58,632 nt of DNA, taken from Deltaproteobacteria bacterium (GTDB taxonomy: Bacteria; Myxococcota_A; Polyangia; Polyangiales; JADJMO01). This document shows positions 46,235 to 58,632 of the stretch, piece by piece. Position 1 is the first letter of the stretch. Every line of letters begins with the position of its first letter. The notes below the pieces were generated by a model that was given only the letters and a program-made list of their open reading frames with translations, was not told where the DNA came from and searched no databases. The stretch spans positions 1 through 58,632 of the forward strand of contig JANYDK010000078.1 in NCBI GenBank assembly GCA_025363655.1. The letters are read 5' to 3'. Both the position numbers and the translations under genes were made by a program.

Positions 46235-47554
46235 CTAACGCGGCGGCTTCGGGGTCGCGTCGTCCTTCTGCACGCAGGACGCGAGGTCGAAGAGCATGAA
46301 CTCGATGACCCGCTCTTGCGCGGTGAGCGGACCGTCGGTGCATTCGTTGGGGAAGATGATCGGCGAGAAATCGCTCGAACCGACGACGTGGAAATCGCTG
46401 TAGACGACGCGACCGCACTGCGCGTCGGCGGCGGCGGTGGTCGGCGTGTTGAAGGTGAAATGCTGCACGCCCGCGGGCGCTTTCGAAGTGATCCACGACT
46501 GCGAGGGCGCGTTCGATTTCGGCGCGTCGACGCGAGGATCGGCGATGTCGATCTGGCCGAGGGTGGTCGAAGCCCCGACGGCCTTCAGCCACTCGGCCAT
46601 CGCTTTGCCCTTGGGGAACGACGTGTCGATGAAGCCGGGGAGCGGAGACGTCGCAGTCCCGCCGGGCACCCATGTCGCCGCCGCTTTCCAGCCAGCGTCG
46701 GGCGACTGCTGAATCCACACGAAACCGTAGTGCGTCGTGAAGACGCGACCGCCGGCGTTGGCATAGTCGACGAGGTTCTGCATGTCGGCGGGCGGCTTCT
46801 CGTCGATCTTCGAGCTGCCGTCGCAGGGGAGCAGCACCACGTCGAAGCGCTTGAGCCAGTCGAGGTTCTTGGTCAGCGAGTGACCGCTGACGGTGCCGCT
46901 CGACATGTCGACGCCGAGCGGTGACTTGAAGACGTGCATGCGACCGTGGCCGTAGTCGCTGCCGACGAGCGGAACGCTGAACTCGGCGTCGTCGATGCCG
47001 ATCTTGCGAAGTACGCACTCGAGCGGATCGGCCCGGCCAGTGACGATCGCCGTGAGAGGGATGTCACCCTCGGCCTGGTTGCGCGGCAGACGCGTGAGCT
47101 CGTCGGGGAGCTTGGTGTCGCCACACGCGGTCACCTCGGGGATCGTCACCTGCCGTCGCCACTTGCCAATCTGGACGACGAAAGGCACATTTTTCCCGGG
47201 CGGAACGTTCTCGAGATGGAAGACTCCGTCGGAGCCGGTGAGCGCGCTGGTGACCGCCTTGGCCCCACCGAGCTCGCCACATCGATCGCACGTCGCGCCG
47301 GTCTTGAACTTCGGGACCTCGCCATCCGGGATGAAGACGACCGCGTTGTAGATCGGATCGGCGCCCGACTTCGCCGGTGAGTGGACGATGCCGCTGACCG
47401 TGGTCTTCGTGCCATCGGGGCAGACGACGGCGTCGCTCGTCCCGAGGTCGGCGACGAAGCCGCCATCGACGCCCATGCCGCCGCCGTCTCCGCCGTCGGA
47501 GCTGGAGCAGGCGACGCCGAGCAGCGCGAAGACGGAGAGGACGATGGGGCGCAT
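46235..47554 (-). CDS. Lipoprotein paralogous to the core of the Cys-repeat protein
   Basis: MRPIVLSVFALLGVAC is a lipoprotein signal with the cysteine at residue 16, followed by a Ser/Asp/Gly tether. The remaining 400 residues align end to end with the core of the protein at 41660-44992: both have GKWRRQ, LECVLRKIGID, AEGDIPL/LEGDIPL, CGRVVYSDFHV and EFMLFDLASCV. The cysteine-rich repeats are missing. The alpha/beta part FDVVLLPCDGSS...VDYANAGGRVFTTHYGF resembles a ThuA or amidotransferase fold, but no catalytic triad is obvious. Surface lipoprotein of unknown function, 439 residues; the two genes form a local family. Confidence 0.82.
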   Translation of the reverse strand: MRPIVLSVFALLGVACSSSDGGDGGGMGVDGGFVADLGTSDAVVCPDGTKTTVSGIVHSPAKSGADPIYNAVVFIPDGEVPKFKTGATCDRCGELGGAKAVTSALTGSDGVFHLENVPPGKNVPFVVQIGKWRRQVTIPEVTACGDTKLPDELTRLPRNQAEGDIPLTAIVTGRADPLECVLRKIGIDDAEFSVPLVGSDYGHGRMHVFKSPLGVDMSSGTVSGHSLTKNLDWLKRFDVVLLPCDGSSKIDEKPPADMQNLVDYANAGGRVFTTHYGFVWIQQSPDAGWKAAATWVPGGTATSPLPGFIDTSFPKGKAMAEWLKAVGASTTLGQIDIADPRVDAPKSNAPSQSWITSKAPAGVQHFTFNTPTTAAADAQCGRVVYSDFHVVGSSDFSPIIFPNECTDGPLTAQERVIEFMLFDLASCVQKDDATPKPPR

Positions 47555-47599
47555 CGACCCAGCCTAGCGACCACGCGCGTGCCGCGGGGATCGCGCCGT

Positions 47600-47756
47600 T
47601 CCACGGGGAAAATTGCACCCGCCCGTGGTGTATACTCAATGCATACGAAAACGTGGGGCATGGGTGTGGCGCATTCGCATTTTATGGCAAAGATAAGCTC
47701 ATCAACCACGGGTGATGTATTCAGGTTTATCCGATTCACCCCCATCGGAGGTCCTC
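47600..47756 (+). promoter_or_regulatory. AT-rich divergent promoter region
   Basis: The 202-base gap between divergent lipoprotein genes contains a stretch (about 47609-47735) that is clearly AT-richer than anything nearby. TATACT at 47631-47636 is a good -10-like hexamer on the plus strand, but no -35 box lies at 17 bases; TTGCAC at 47613 is only 12 bases upstream. The ribosome site GGAGG (47747-47751) ends the region. A promoter here is likely; its exact elements are not certain. Confidence 0.4.
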
Positions 47757-48602
47757 ATGTCGAAAGCCACTTCGCTCTTCCTCTTCGGCGCGTTCGTTGC
47801 GGTCACCGTCGGCTCGGCCAATGGCTGCGCGAGCAAGAACTCGGGCGAGTCGCTCGACGCCGAGTCGGCGGCCTTGGTCGAGGACAACGCCGAGGTCGAC
47901 GACACCGAGAGCACCCTCGAGTCGGGACTCGAAGAGCCCACCAGCGGCGCGGCGGCACTCGGCGCCGAGATCGCGCTCGATGCTGCCGACCCGGTGATCG
48001 CGGCCACGGCTGCGAAGGCGAACGCGGGTCTCTTCTTCAAGCCGGCCGGTTGCATCCAGAGCACGCTCGCCGGCGCCGTCGTCACCCACGTCTTCAAGGA
48101 CTGCACCGGTCCCGAGGGGCTCGTCGCCTTCAACGGCACCGTCACCTCGACGTGGAAGAAGATCCCCGGCGGCTTCGAAGTCACGCACGAGGCGAAGGGC
48201 TTCAAGGCCAACGGCGCCAGCGTCGATCACACCGTCACCATCGACTACACGAAGACGGGCGGCGTCTACACCAAGCACCGCGTCGGCTCGACCACCGGCC
48301 TCACCGCCAAGGGCAAGGCGATCACGCACAGCGCCGACTACGTGACGACCTACGATCCGTCGACGAAGTGCCTGACGCGCAACGGTTCATCGACGACGAC
48401 GATCGGCGCGCGCAACTTCAGCCGTTCGATCGACGGCTACGTGCGCTGTGGCATCGGCAGCTTCGGCTGCCCGAACAGCGGCAAGTTCCTCCTCAAGACG
48501 CCGAAGCTCAGCCTCGAGCTCGATTTCCCGGGCGGCCCGCTCGTCGACGTCAAGCTCAACGGCAAGTCGTTCGAGCGTCCGCTCCTCTGTCGCGCCAGCT
48601 GA
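47757..48602 (+). CDS. Predicted secreted lipoprotein
   Basis: GGAGG five bases before the ATG fixes the start. MSKATSLFLFGAFVAVTVGSANGC is a lipoprotein-like signal. An acidic, Ser/Glu/Asp-rich, probably disordered stretch of about 60 residues follows. The rest is a beta-rich domain of about 190 residues (FNGTVTSTWKKIPGG, HTVTIDYTKTGGVYTKH) containing several cysteines (KPAGC, KDCTG, YVRCGIG, FGCPN, LLCRAS). No family is recognised. It lies downstream of the AT-rich promoter-like region, divergent from the paralogous lipoprotein gene. Confidence 0.7.
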   Translation: MSKATSLFLFGAFVAVTVGSANGCASKNSGESLDAESAALVEDNAEVDDTESTLESGLEEPTSGAAALGAEIALDAADPVIAATAAKANAGLFFKPAGCIQSTLAGAVVTHVFKDCTGPEGLVAFNGTVTSTWKKIPGGFEVTHEAKGFKANGASVDHTVTIDYTKTGGVYTKHRVGSTTGLTAKGKAITHSADYVTTYDPSTKCLTRNGSSTTTIGARNFSRSIDGYVRCGIGSFGCPNSGKFLLKTPKLSLELDFPGGPLVDVKLNGKSFERPLLCRAS

Positions 48603-48673
48603 TCACTCCGATTCGCGACGAGTCGCGAAGGCGTGAAGGTCCACCAGGCCTTTGCGCCTTCTCGCGTTCGTAC

Positions 48674-48979
48674 TCAGGTGAGCGGAACTTCGCCGAGCGC
48701 CCAGCTTCCGGCTGCGTCGACTTGCACCGCGTGGACGCTACCTTTGGCAGGCTTGTCGTGCAGTTGATCGCGCAGGGCGTTGGGCGCGTCGGGGAAGGCG
48801 GGGCCGAAGTTGGTCTTGGGGATGACGGCGTAGATCGTCCCCTCGACCGCCGGCATGCCTTGCTCCTTCAGTCGCTGCCCGACGTCGCAGTTCGCATCGG
48901 CGAGGATGACGAGGAGGTCGTCGGCGCGGAAGCCCTGGTCGAGCCCCTGCTTCACGAGCGTCATGATCGGATCGGACAT
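48674..48979 (-). CDS. Small hypothetical protein
   Basis: This 101-residue protein reads MSDPIMTLVKQGLDQGFRADDLLV, given here in part. A helical N terminus and a beta C terminus (TIYAVIPKTNFG, SVHAVQVDAAGSWALGEV) suggest a small cytoplasmic alpha/beta protein. No motif is recognised. The ATG at 48979 is preferred to a GTG two codons earlier. It is divergent from the act operon. The 190-base gap (48985-49174) contains no other gene and no clear promoter. Confidence 0.55.
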   Translation of the reverse strand: MSDPIMTLVKQGLDQGFRADDLLVILADANCDVGQRLKEQGMPAVEGTIYAVIPKTNFGPAFPDAPNALRDQLHDKPAKGSVHAVQVDAAGSWALGEVPLT

Positions 48980-49174
48980 GGACACGATGCTATCCCGGTC
49001 GCATGTTGCCGTTGTGCAGGAGAGAGCGGCCTCGGCCGGCTGTGCGGGCGAGCAGGAGTTTCATCCTCTTTAGCCGTCTGCCGCGGCAGATCGCCGCGGG
49101 TCGTGCCAGACCGCCACAGCCCCGCGGCAGCATGATCCTTGTTGCTCCGGGCCTCTTCGACCCACAACCCGCGC

Positions 49175-49851
49175 GTGAGCGACGGGACATCACGCAAACG
49201 GTTTCTCTTCCCGCGTTGGTCGAATTTCGTGCCGACGGTGATCGCTGCAGCCCTCACGGGCGCGGTCGTCTTCATCGTCTTCGCGTTTTCGTACTGGGGC
49301 AGCCCCAAATACACGGATGTCGGGTACCAACCCGATCAACCGGTCGACTACAGCCACAAGCTGCATGCCGGCGACATGGGGATGGACTGCAGGTACTGCC
49401 ACTCGACGGTGGAGAAGGCTGCGTTTGCAGCCGTTCCGCCGACGCAGACGTGCATGAACTGCCACTGGAAGGTGAAGACGAACAGTCTGAAGCTCCTTCC
49501 AGTTCGCGAGAGCTTCGCCGAGGACAAGCCTCTCAAGTGGGTGAAAATCCACCGGCTCCCCGACTACGTGTACTTCGATCACTCGGCGCACCTGAATGCG
49601 GGCGTCGGTTGTTCGACGTGCCACGGCCGCGTCGATCAAATGCCGAAGGTGACCCAGTTCGCGCCGCTCTCCATGGGCTGGTGCCTCGACTGTCACCGCA
49701 ATCCTGCCCCGAATCTGCGTGATCCTTCCGAGGTCACGAAGATGGACTGGAAGGCGCCGGCACAGCCGGTGGTCGCCGTCGTCGATGGGAAAGCCATCGC
49801 CAAAAACGGCCGCGTGATTCAGCCCCCCCTCCACTGCTCGGGTTGCCACCG

Positions 49852-49855
<4 letters not shown>
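49175..49855 (+). CDS. actA: Alternative complex III, pentahaem cytochrome c subunit ActA
   Basis: ActA carries electrons within alternative complex III, the menaquinol oxidoreductase that replaces the bc1 complex. One N-terminal membrane anchor (about residues 15-40) precedes five haem-binding CxxCH motifs: CRYCH, CMNCH, CSTCH, CLDCH and CSGCH, spread between residues 72 and 225. Five haems is the usual number for this subunit. The start is uncertain; the GTG at 49175 suits the anchor, while the frame opens at 49139. Its stop overlaps the start of actB by four bases, so translation is coupled. Confidence 0.9.
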
Positions 49856-54354
<4,499 letters not shown>

Positions 54355-54362
<8 letters not shown>

Positions 54363-55041
54363 CAAGCGCAAGAAGTGGGAAGACGAGCCCGAGGAGAAGG
54401 TCTCCGCGGGTGGTGACGACGTCGTCGCCGCTGCCGATGCACATGCGGAGCTCGAGGCCGAGGCGAAGAAGCCGGAGCCGAAGGCCGAGGCGGCGCCCGA
54501 GCCGAAGAAGACGAAGGCGATCAAGCCCGCGGCGATCGTCGCGTGGTTCCAGACGCCGGCCGATCTCTACAAGGCCTGCGAGGCGCTGCGCGACGCTGGC
54601 TACAAGCACTTCGACGCACACACGCCGTTCCCGGTGCACGGGCTCGAAGTCGCGATGGGGCTGCGTCCGTCGATCCTCGGTTGGATCGTCCTCGGCGGCG
54701 GCTTCACCGGCATCGTCTCCGCGTTCGGCATGCAGTACTGGATGTCGGCGGTCGACTACCCGCTCAACATCTCGGGCAAGCCCCTCGCCTCGTGGCCGGC
54801 TTGGGTGCCGATCGGGTTCGAGCTGACGGTGCTCCTCTCGGCGTTCGCGTGCTTCTTCGGCATGTGGGCGCTCAACGGGCTGCCGAAGTTCTTCGATCCG
54901 GTGATGCAGCACACGTCGTTCGATCGCGCGAGCAACGACCGCTTCTTCATCAGCATCGAGGCGAAGGACGCCAAGTTCGGCAAAGGTCGCGCGATGCTCG
55001 AGAAGCTCGGCGCCAACGACATCGAAGAGGTGCTCCCGTGA
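54355..55041 (+). CDS. actD: Alternative complex III, membrane subunit ActD (DUF3341)
   Basis: About 60 residues of charged, Glu/Lys/Ala/Pro-rich sequence precede the DUF3341 domain, beginning [15 protein letters not shown]. Two membrane helices follow ([19 protein letters not shown] and [20 protein letters not shown]), then the conserved [18 protein letters not shown] stretch. The family is a small structural subunit anchoring the complex. The 228-residue length is slightly above usual because of the N-terminal extension. Overlaps actC by eight bases and actE by four (GTGA). Confidence 0.92.
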
Positions 55042-55649
55042 ACCGCCTGGTCGTCTCGATCCCCGCGGCTCTCTTGCTCGTCGCCTGCCAGGGCAACGTC
55101 AGCAAAGATCCGCCGGTCCACCTGCAGCGCAACATGCTGCATCAGGACAAGTACAAGCCCGAGCAGGAGAGCCCCTTCTTCGCCGACGGTCGCACGATGC
55201 GACCGGTCGTCGAGGGCACCGTCGCCCAAGGGCAGCTCAACGAAGACGACGCGTACTACCGCGGTGAGTCGTTCGGGAAACCGATCGCCAAGATCCCGGT
55301 CAACGTCGACGAGAAGCTGCTCGCGCGCGGTGAAGAGCGCTTCGGCATCTACTGCTCGCCCTGCCACGACAAGACGGGCTCCGGCGGTGGAATGGTCGTG
55401 AAGCGCGGATATCCGACGCCGATCAACCTGACGACGGACTACGTCGGCACGCAGCCCGACGGGCAAATCTTCCAGACCATCACCAACGGCATCCGCAACA
55501 TGCCGCCGTACCGTTTCCAGGTGCCGGTCGAAGATCGCTGGGCGATCGTCGCCTGGGTGCGCGTGCTCGGGAAGAGTCAGAACGCGAAGATGGCCGACGT
55601 CCCTGCGGACATGGCTTCCAAGATCGAGCCTGAAGGGGCGACTCCATGA
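55038..55649 (+). CDS. actE: Alternative complex III, monohaem cytochrome c lipoprotein ActE
   Basis: [17 protein letters not shown] is a lipoprotein signal with the cysteine at residue 17. The single haem motif C106-S-P-C109-H110 lies in GIYCSPCHDKTGSGGG. A methionine in RNMPPYRFQ is a plausible distal ligand. The protein (203 residues) matches the ActE monohaem subunit, which passes electrons toward the oxidase. The GTG start overlaps the actD stop and the end overlaps actF by four bases. Confidence 0.92.
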   Translation: MNRLVVSIPAALLLVACQGNVSKDPPVHLQRNMLHQDKYKPEQESPFFADGRTMRPVVEGTVAQGQLNEDDAYYRGESFGKPIAKIPVNVDEKLLARGEERFGIYCSPCHDKTGSGGGMVVKRGYPTPINLTTDYVGTQPDGQIFQTITNGIRNMPPYRFQVPVEDRWAIVAWVRVLGKSQNAKMADVPADMASKIEPEGATP

Positions 55650-56857
55650 GCAGCGCAGCCACCATCGAGAAAGACGTTCAGCGTCTCCCCGAAGAGCAAG
55701 GCAAGAAGCTCTTCGGCACCGCCGCCACCATCGCCGCCCTCGGCCTCGCTGGCAGCGCGGCGGCCTTCTTCGTCGACAAGCAGCGCTTCGCGCACTCTTG
55801 GCTCGTCGGCTTCTACTTCCTCACCACCATCGGCCTCGGCGCGCTCTTCTTCGTGCTCATCCAGCACCTGACGCGCGCAGGTTGGTCGGTCGCGCCGCGC
55901 CGGCACATGGAGTGGGTCTCCGGCGTGCTCCCGTTCTGCGCGCTCCTCTTCGTGCCCGTCGCCGCGCTCGCCCACGACCTCTACCACCACTGGATGAGTG
56001 CCGAGGCGATGAAGGACCCCATCCTCAAGGGGAAGTCCGGCTATCTCAATGTGCCGTTCTTCTACGGTCGTTCGGTCCTCTACTTCGTCATCTGGGCGGG
56101 CATCGCCTTCTGGTTCGCCAAGCAGTCGGCCGATCAAGACGCGGCGAAGAAGGGCGACACTCGCGCCTTCACCGGTCGCATGCAAGGCGCAGCGGCGCCG
56201 GCGATTCTGCTCTTCGCGCTCTCGCTCACGTTCGCCGCGTTCGACTGGATCATGTCGCTCGATCCGCACTGGTTCTCGACGATTTTCGGCGTCTACATCT
56301 TCGCCGGCAGCGTCACCAGCTCGCTCGCAGTGCTCGCGATCATCAACATCAACCTGCAGAAGCAGGGCCTGCTCAAGCGCGTCAGCACCATCGAGCACCG
56401 TCACGACATCGGCAAGCTGCTCTTCGGCTTCATCGTCTTCTGGGCGTACATCGGCTTCAGCCAGTTCTTCCTCATCTGGTACGCGAACATCCCGGAGGAG
56501 ACGATCTTCTTCAAGCGTCGCCTCGTCGGTGAGTGGCAGTACGTCAGCTACGGGCTCCTCCTCGGCCACTTCGTGCTGCCGTTCTTGATGCTGCTCTCGC
56601 GTCACACCAAGCGCTCGGTCACCGTCCTCCGCGCCGCCGCGGTCATCATGCTGGTGATGCACTACATCGACATCTACTGGCTGGTGATGCCGTCGCTCGA
56701 CGTGAATGGCGCGCACTTCACCTGGGTCGACCTCGTCTGCCTCCTCGGGCCGGTCGGTGTCGGCATGGTGGTGGTCGCCAAGCGGATGCAGAGCAGCAAC
56801 CTCTATCCCATCAACGATCCGCGCCTCCCCGAGGCCGTGAAGCTGCAGAACCTCTAG
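55646..56857 (+). CDS. actF: Alternative complex III, second quinol-site-like membrane subunit ActF
   Basis: This 403-residue multi-helix protein is related to ActC. Clear membrane segments include GAAATIAALG-like N terminus, LVGFYFLTTIGLGALFFVL, WVSGVLPFCALLFVPVAAL and ILLFALSLTFAAFDWIMSL. Conserved family elements are HDLYHHWM and SLDPHWFSTIFGVYIFAGS. ActF is the second NrfD-type subunit of the complex and probably supports proton movement. The ATG overlaps the actE stop. The next gene begins 10 bases after its stop. Confidence 0.92.
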   Translation: MSSAATIEKDVQRLPEEQGKKLFGTAATIAALGLAGSAAAFFVDKQRFAHSWLVGFYFLTTIGLGALFFVLIQHLTRAGWSVAPRRHMEWVSGVLPFCALLFVPVAALAHDLYHHWMSAEAMKDPILKGKSGYLNVPFFYGRSVLYFVIWAGIAFWFAKQSADQDAAKKGDTRAFTGRMQGAAAPAILLFALSLTFAAFDWIMSLDPHWFSTIFGVYIFAGSVTSSLAVLAIININLQKQGLLKRVSTIEHRHDIGKLLFGFIVFWAYIGFSQFFLIWYANIPEETIFFKRRLVGEWQYVSYGLLLGHFVLPFLMLLSRHTKRSVTVLRAAAVIMLVMHYIDIYWLVMPSLDVNGAHFTWVDLVCLLGPVGVGMVVVAKRMQSSNLYPINDPRLPEAVKLQNL

Positions 56858-56867
56858 GAGCCGATCG

Positions 56868-57437
56868 ATGTCTCAACCCACAGAGGCGGCCGATCACGGT
56901 CAGGGGCAAGCGGGAAGCGAAGATTTCGCCGAACCCGACAAGCCCAACAACCTCCTCATCTTCGTCCTCGTGACCGTCGTCGTCGGGCTGACCTTCTTCG
57001 TGGTCATCGCGATCATCCAGATGTTCACCAGTCGCATGCGCGACGAGATCGAGAAGAAGCAGCTCTCGCAGGACTCGACGCAGCTTCGCAACCTGCGCGC
57101 CGAAGAGTCCTCGAAGCTCTCGCGCTACCAGTGGGTGAACCAGAAGGGCGGCGTCGTCCGCATTCCGGTCGCCCGCGCCAAAGAGCTCGTGCTCGCCGAG
57201 TACACGGCGGCGTCTGCAGAGGCGAAGGCGAATCCGCCTCCCGTCCCCGCGCCGATGCCGCCGGAGCCGACGCCTGCGCCTGCTCCCGAGGGTAGCGCGG
57301 CGATGCCGAGCGATTCGGCGGTTCCGGCCGGAAGCGGTTCGGCCGCGCCGGCTCCGAGTGGCTCTGCCGTGCCCGCCCCCAGCGGCTCGGCGAAGAAGCC
57401 GATCGAGAAACCCAAGGACGAGAAGAAGCCTGGTTGA
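56868..57437 (+). CDS. Membrane-anchored protein with Ala/Pro/Ser-rich tail, in the act operon
   Basis: The 189-residue protein has one membrane helix (about 28-51, LLIFVLVTVVVGLTFFVVIA) and a short helical segment (QLSQDSTQLRNLRAEESSK). About 70 residues then form a low-complexity tail (PVPAPMPPEPTPAPAPEGS and PSGSAVPAPSGSAKK). It contains no cysteine and no cofactor site. It sits between actF and the SCO gene, translationally coupled to the latter by a TTGA overlap, so it is likely an accessory or assembly factor of the complex. Similar small proteins are found in some act clusters, but I cannot assign it. Confidence 0.75.
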   Translation: MSQPTEAADHGQGQAGSEDFAEPDKPNNLLIFVLVTVVVGLTFFVVIAIIQMFTSRMRDEIEKKQLSQDSTQLRNLRAEESSKLSRYQWVNQKGGVVRIPVARAKELVLAEYTAASAEAKANPPPVPAPMPPEPTPAPAPEGSAAMPSDSAVPAGSGSAAPAPSGSAVPAPSGSAKKPIEKPKDEKKPG

Positions 57438-57439
57438 TC

Positions 57440-58300
57440 GTGTCGTCGCGGCCCTTCCTCATCTTGTCGGCGCTCGTCGCCCTTCTGCTCGTGCCCGTCG
57501 TGGCGCGGGCAGACGGGGCCGTGCCTGCGCCGCTCGAGGGAATCGGCATCGACGATCGCACCGGCGCGTCGGTGCCGCTCGACGTCGCCTTCCGCGATCA
57601 GAACGGCAAGACCGTCACGCTCGGCGACTACACGAAGGACGGCAAGCCGATCGTCCTCACGCTCGCCTACTACCAGTGTCCGATGCTCTGCTCGATCGTC
57701 CTCAACGGCCTGCAGCAAGGCCTCTCGACGCTGGCGTGGACGGCGGGAAAAGACTTCCACGTCGTCACCATCAGCATCGATCCTCGCGACACCGTCGAGA
57801 CGGCGGCGAAGAAGCGCTCGAATTACCTCGCCGCCTACGGACGTGACGTCGGCGATCGTGGTTGGGACTTCCTCGTCGGCGACGAAGCGGCGAGCAGGAA
57901 AATCGCCGACGCCGTCGGCTTCCACTACCGCTGGGACGATACGCAGAAGCAGTACGCGCATGGCGCCGGCGCCTTCGTCCTCACCGCCGACGGGCGCATC
58001 TCGCGCACGCTCTACGGCATTGCTTTTCCCGAGCAGAAGCTGCGCCTCGCGATCCTCGAAGGGTCCGAAGGCAAGCTCGGTTCGGCGTGGGACAAGGCCG
58101 TTCTCCTCTGCTTCCACTACGATCCGAACACCGGGAGCTACGTCGTCGCCGTGAAGAGGCTGGTGAAGCTCTTCGGGCTCCTGACGATGATCGTCCTCGG
58201 TACGTTCCTCATCCGACTCTGGCGTCGTGAGCGTCGTCCGCCGACACCGACCGCCTCGAAACTCACTGCATCTGTGGCCGCGCCCTCGGAGACGACATGA
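57440..58300 (+). CDS. SCO1/SenC-type copper chaperone
   Basis: This thioredoxin-fold protein delivers copper to the CuA site of cytochrome c oxidase. A signal or anchor (LILSALVALLLVPVVA) is followed by the metal-binding CxxxC motif in YYQCPMLCSIV and a histidine in YAHGAGAFVL at the position of the conserved SCO histidine. The fold continues with RGWDFLVGDEAASRKIADAV. A C-terminal membrane helix (LFGLLTMIVLGTFLIRLW) is unusual, since most SCO proteins have only the N-terminal anchor. The GTG at 57440 is preferred to the TTG at 57434. The ATGA overlap with coxB supports joint expression. Confidence 0.88.
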   Translation: MSSRPFLILSALVALLLVPVVARADGAVPAPLEGIGIDDRTGASVPLDVAFRDQNGKTVTLGDYTKDGKPIVLTLAYYQCPMLCSIVLNGLQQGLSTLAWTAGKDFHVVTISIDPRDTVETAAKKRSNYLAAYGRDVGDRGWDFLVGDEAASRKIADAVGFHYRWDDTQKQYAHGAGAFVLTADGRISRTLYGIAFPEQKLRLAILEGSEGKLGSAWDKAVLLCFHYDPNTGSYVVAVKRLVKLFGLLTMIVLGTFLIRLWRRERRPPTPTASKLTASVAAPSETT

Positions 58301-58632
58301 TGATTCAGCCCGCACCCAGCCCCACCGTCCCGTCAATCGCCATCGACAGCTTCTGGCTGCCGAAGCAAGGGTCGACGATCGCCGAGTCGATCGACAGCGC
58401 GTGGAACGTCGTGATGTGGATGAGCGTCGTCTTCTTCCTCATCCTCATGGTGCCGATGTTCTACTTCATGAAGAAGTACAAGCGTCGCGGCCCCAACGAC
58501 AAGACCGAGACGCTCTCGCACAGCACGAGGATCGAGGTCTTCTGGACGCTGATCCCGACGGTGCTCTGCGCGGCGCTCTTCTTCATCGGTTGGACGCCGT
58601 TCGTGAACAGCTGGATCGCGCCGGCCGAGGCC
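58297..58632 (+). CDS. coxB: Cytochrome c oxidase subunit II (5' part)
   Basis: This gene runs off the end of the window, leaving 112 codons. After a Pro-rich start comes the family's first membrane helix (VVMWMSVVFFLILMVPMFYFM), then a loop, then the signature IEVFWTLIPTVLCAALF before the second helix. The CuA-binding domain is downstream and not visible. The ATG at 58297 overlaps the SCO stop; the next codon is also ATG and could be used. It links the act operon to a haem-copper oxidase, as in known alternative complex III-oxidase supercomplexes. Confidence 0.9.
   Translation, partial: MMIQPAPSPTVPSIAIDSFWLPKQGSTIAESIDSAWNVVMWMSVVFFLILMVPMFYFMKKYKRRGPNDKTETLSHSTRIEVFWTLIPTVLCAALFFIGWTPFVNSWIAPAEA

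Overview
The window is GC-rich bacterial chromosome. It begins inside the 3' end of a 23S rRNA gene and ends inside a cytochrome c oxidase subunit II gene. The gene content points to a Myxococcota (deltaproteobacterial) bacterium, most likely of the Polyangia branch. It shows eukaryote-like Ser/Thr kinases fused to formylglycine-generating-enzyme-fold (FGE) modules, many outer-membrane lipoproteins with low-complexity Pro/Ala or Cys/Gly sequence, OmpA proteins with thrombospondin-3 repeats, and an alternative complex III operon. This placement is inferred from gene families, not from an rRNA search. No transposase, phage gene, CRISPR array, tRNA or plasmid function was seen.

Layout. 1-683: 23S 3' end, 5S rRNA and a strong terminator. 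739-8663: a peptidoglycan glycosyltransferase, a GYF-like membrane protein, aspartyl-tRNA synthetase (non-discriminating type by its key residues), a PilZ protein and a HEAT-like protein. 8692-14534: a secreted protein with nine carboxypeptidase-regulatory-like repeats and a PDZ domain, then a 455-base gene-free gap rich in RNA-like secondary structure, then a large OmpA protein. 14617-21465: metabolic and housekeeping genes (futalosine-hydrolase-like nucleosidase, Xer recombinase, outer-membrane protein, lysA, a zinc-ribbon protein, a GlpB-like flavoprotein). 21572-36373: a signalling and surface region with two kinase-FGE fusions, a tandem FGE protein, lipoproteins, a fatty acid desaturase, a hendecad coiled-coil protein and a 1275-residue TPR protein. 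36386-48979: mostly envelope proteins, including a lipid-anchored prohibitin-like protein, an OmpA/TSP3 protein, a SprT-DUF2786 fusion, and two paralogous lipoproteins, one of which carries twelve eight-cysteine repeats. 49175-58632: actABCDEF (alternative complex III), a small membrane protein, a SCO copper chaperone and the start of coxB.

The act-sco-cox block forms one translationally coupled unit with overlapping start and stop codons. Its products would oxidise menaquinol, pass electrons through c-type haems and deliver them to a haem-copper oxidase whose CuA site SCO helps assemble. The kinases, TPR, PilZ and coiled-coil proteins are probably signalling or scaffold components, but their partners cannot be read from the sequence. 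The observations most worth following are the structured intergenic element at 11701-11877, the paralogous lipoprotein family at 41660-47554, and the family of kinases with apparently non-catalytic FGE modules.
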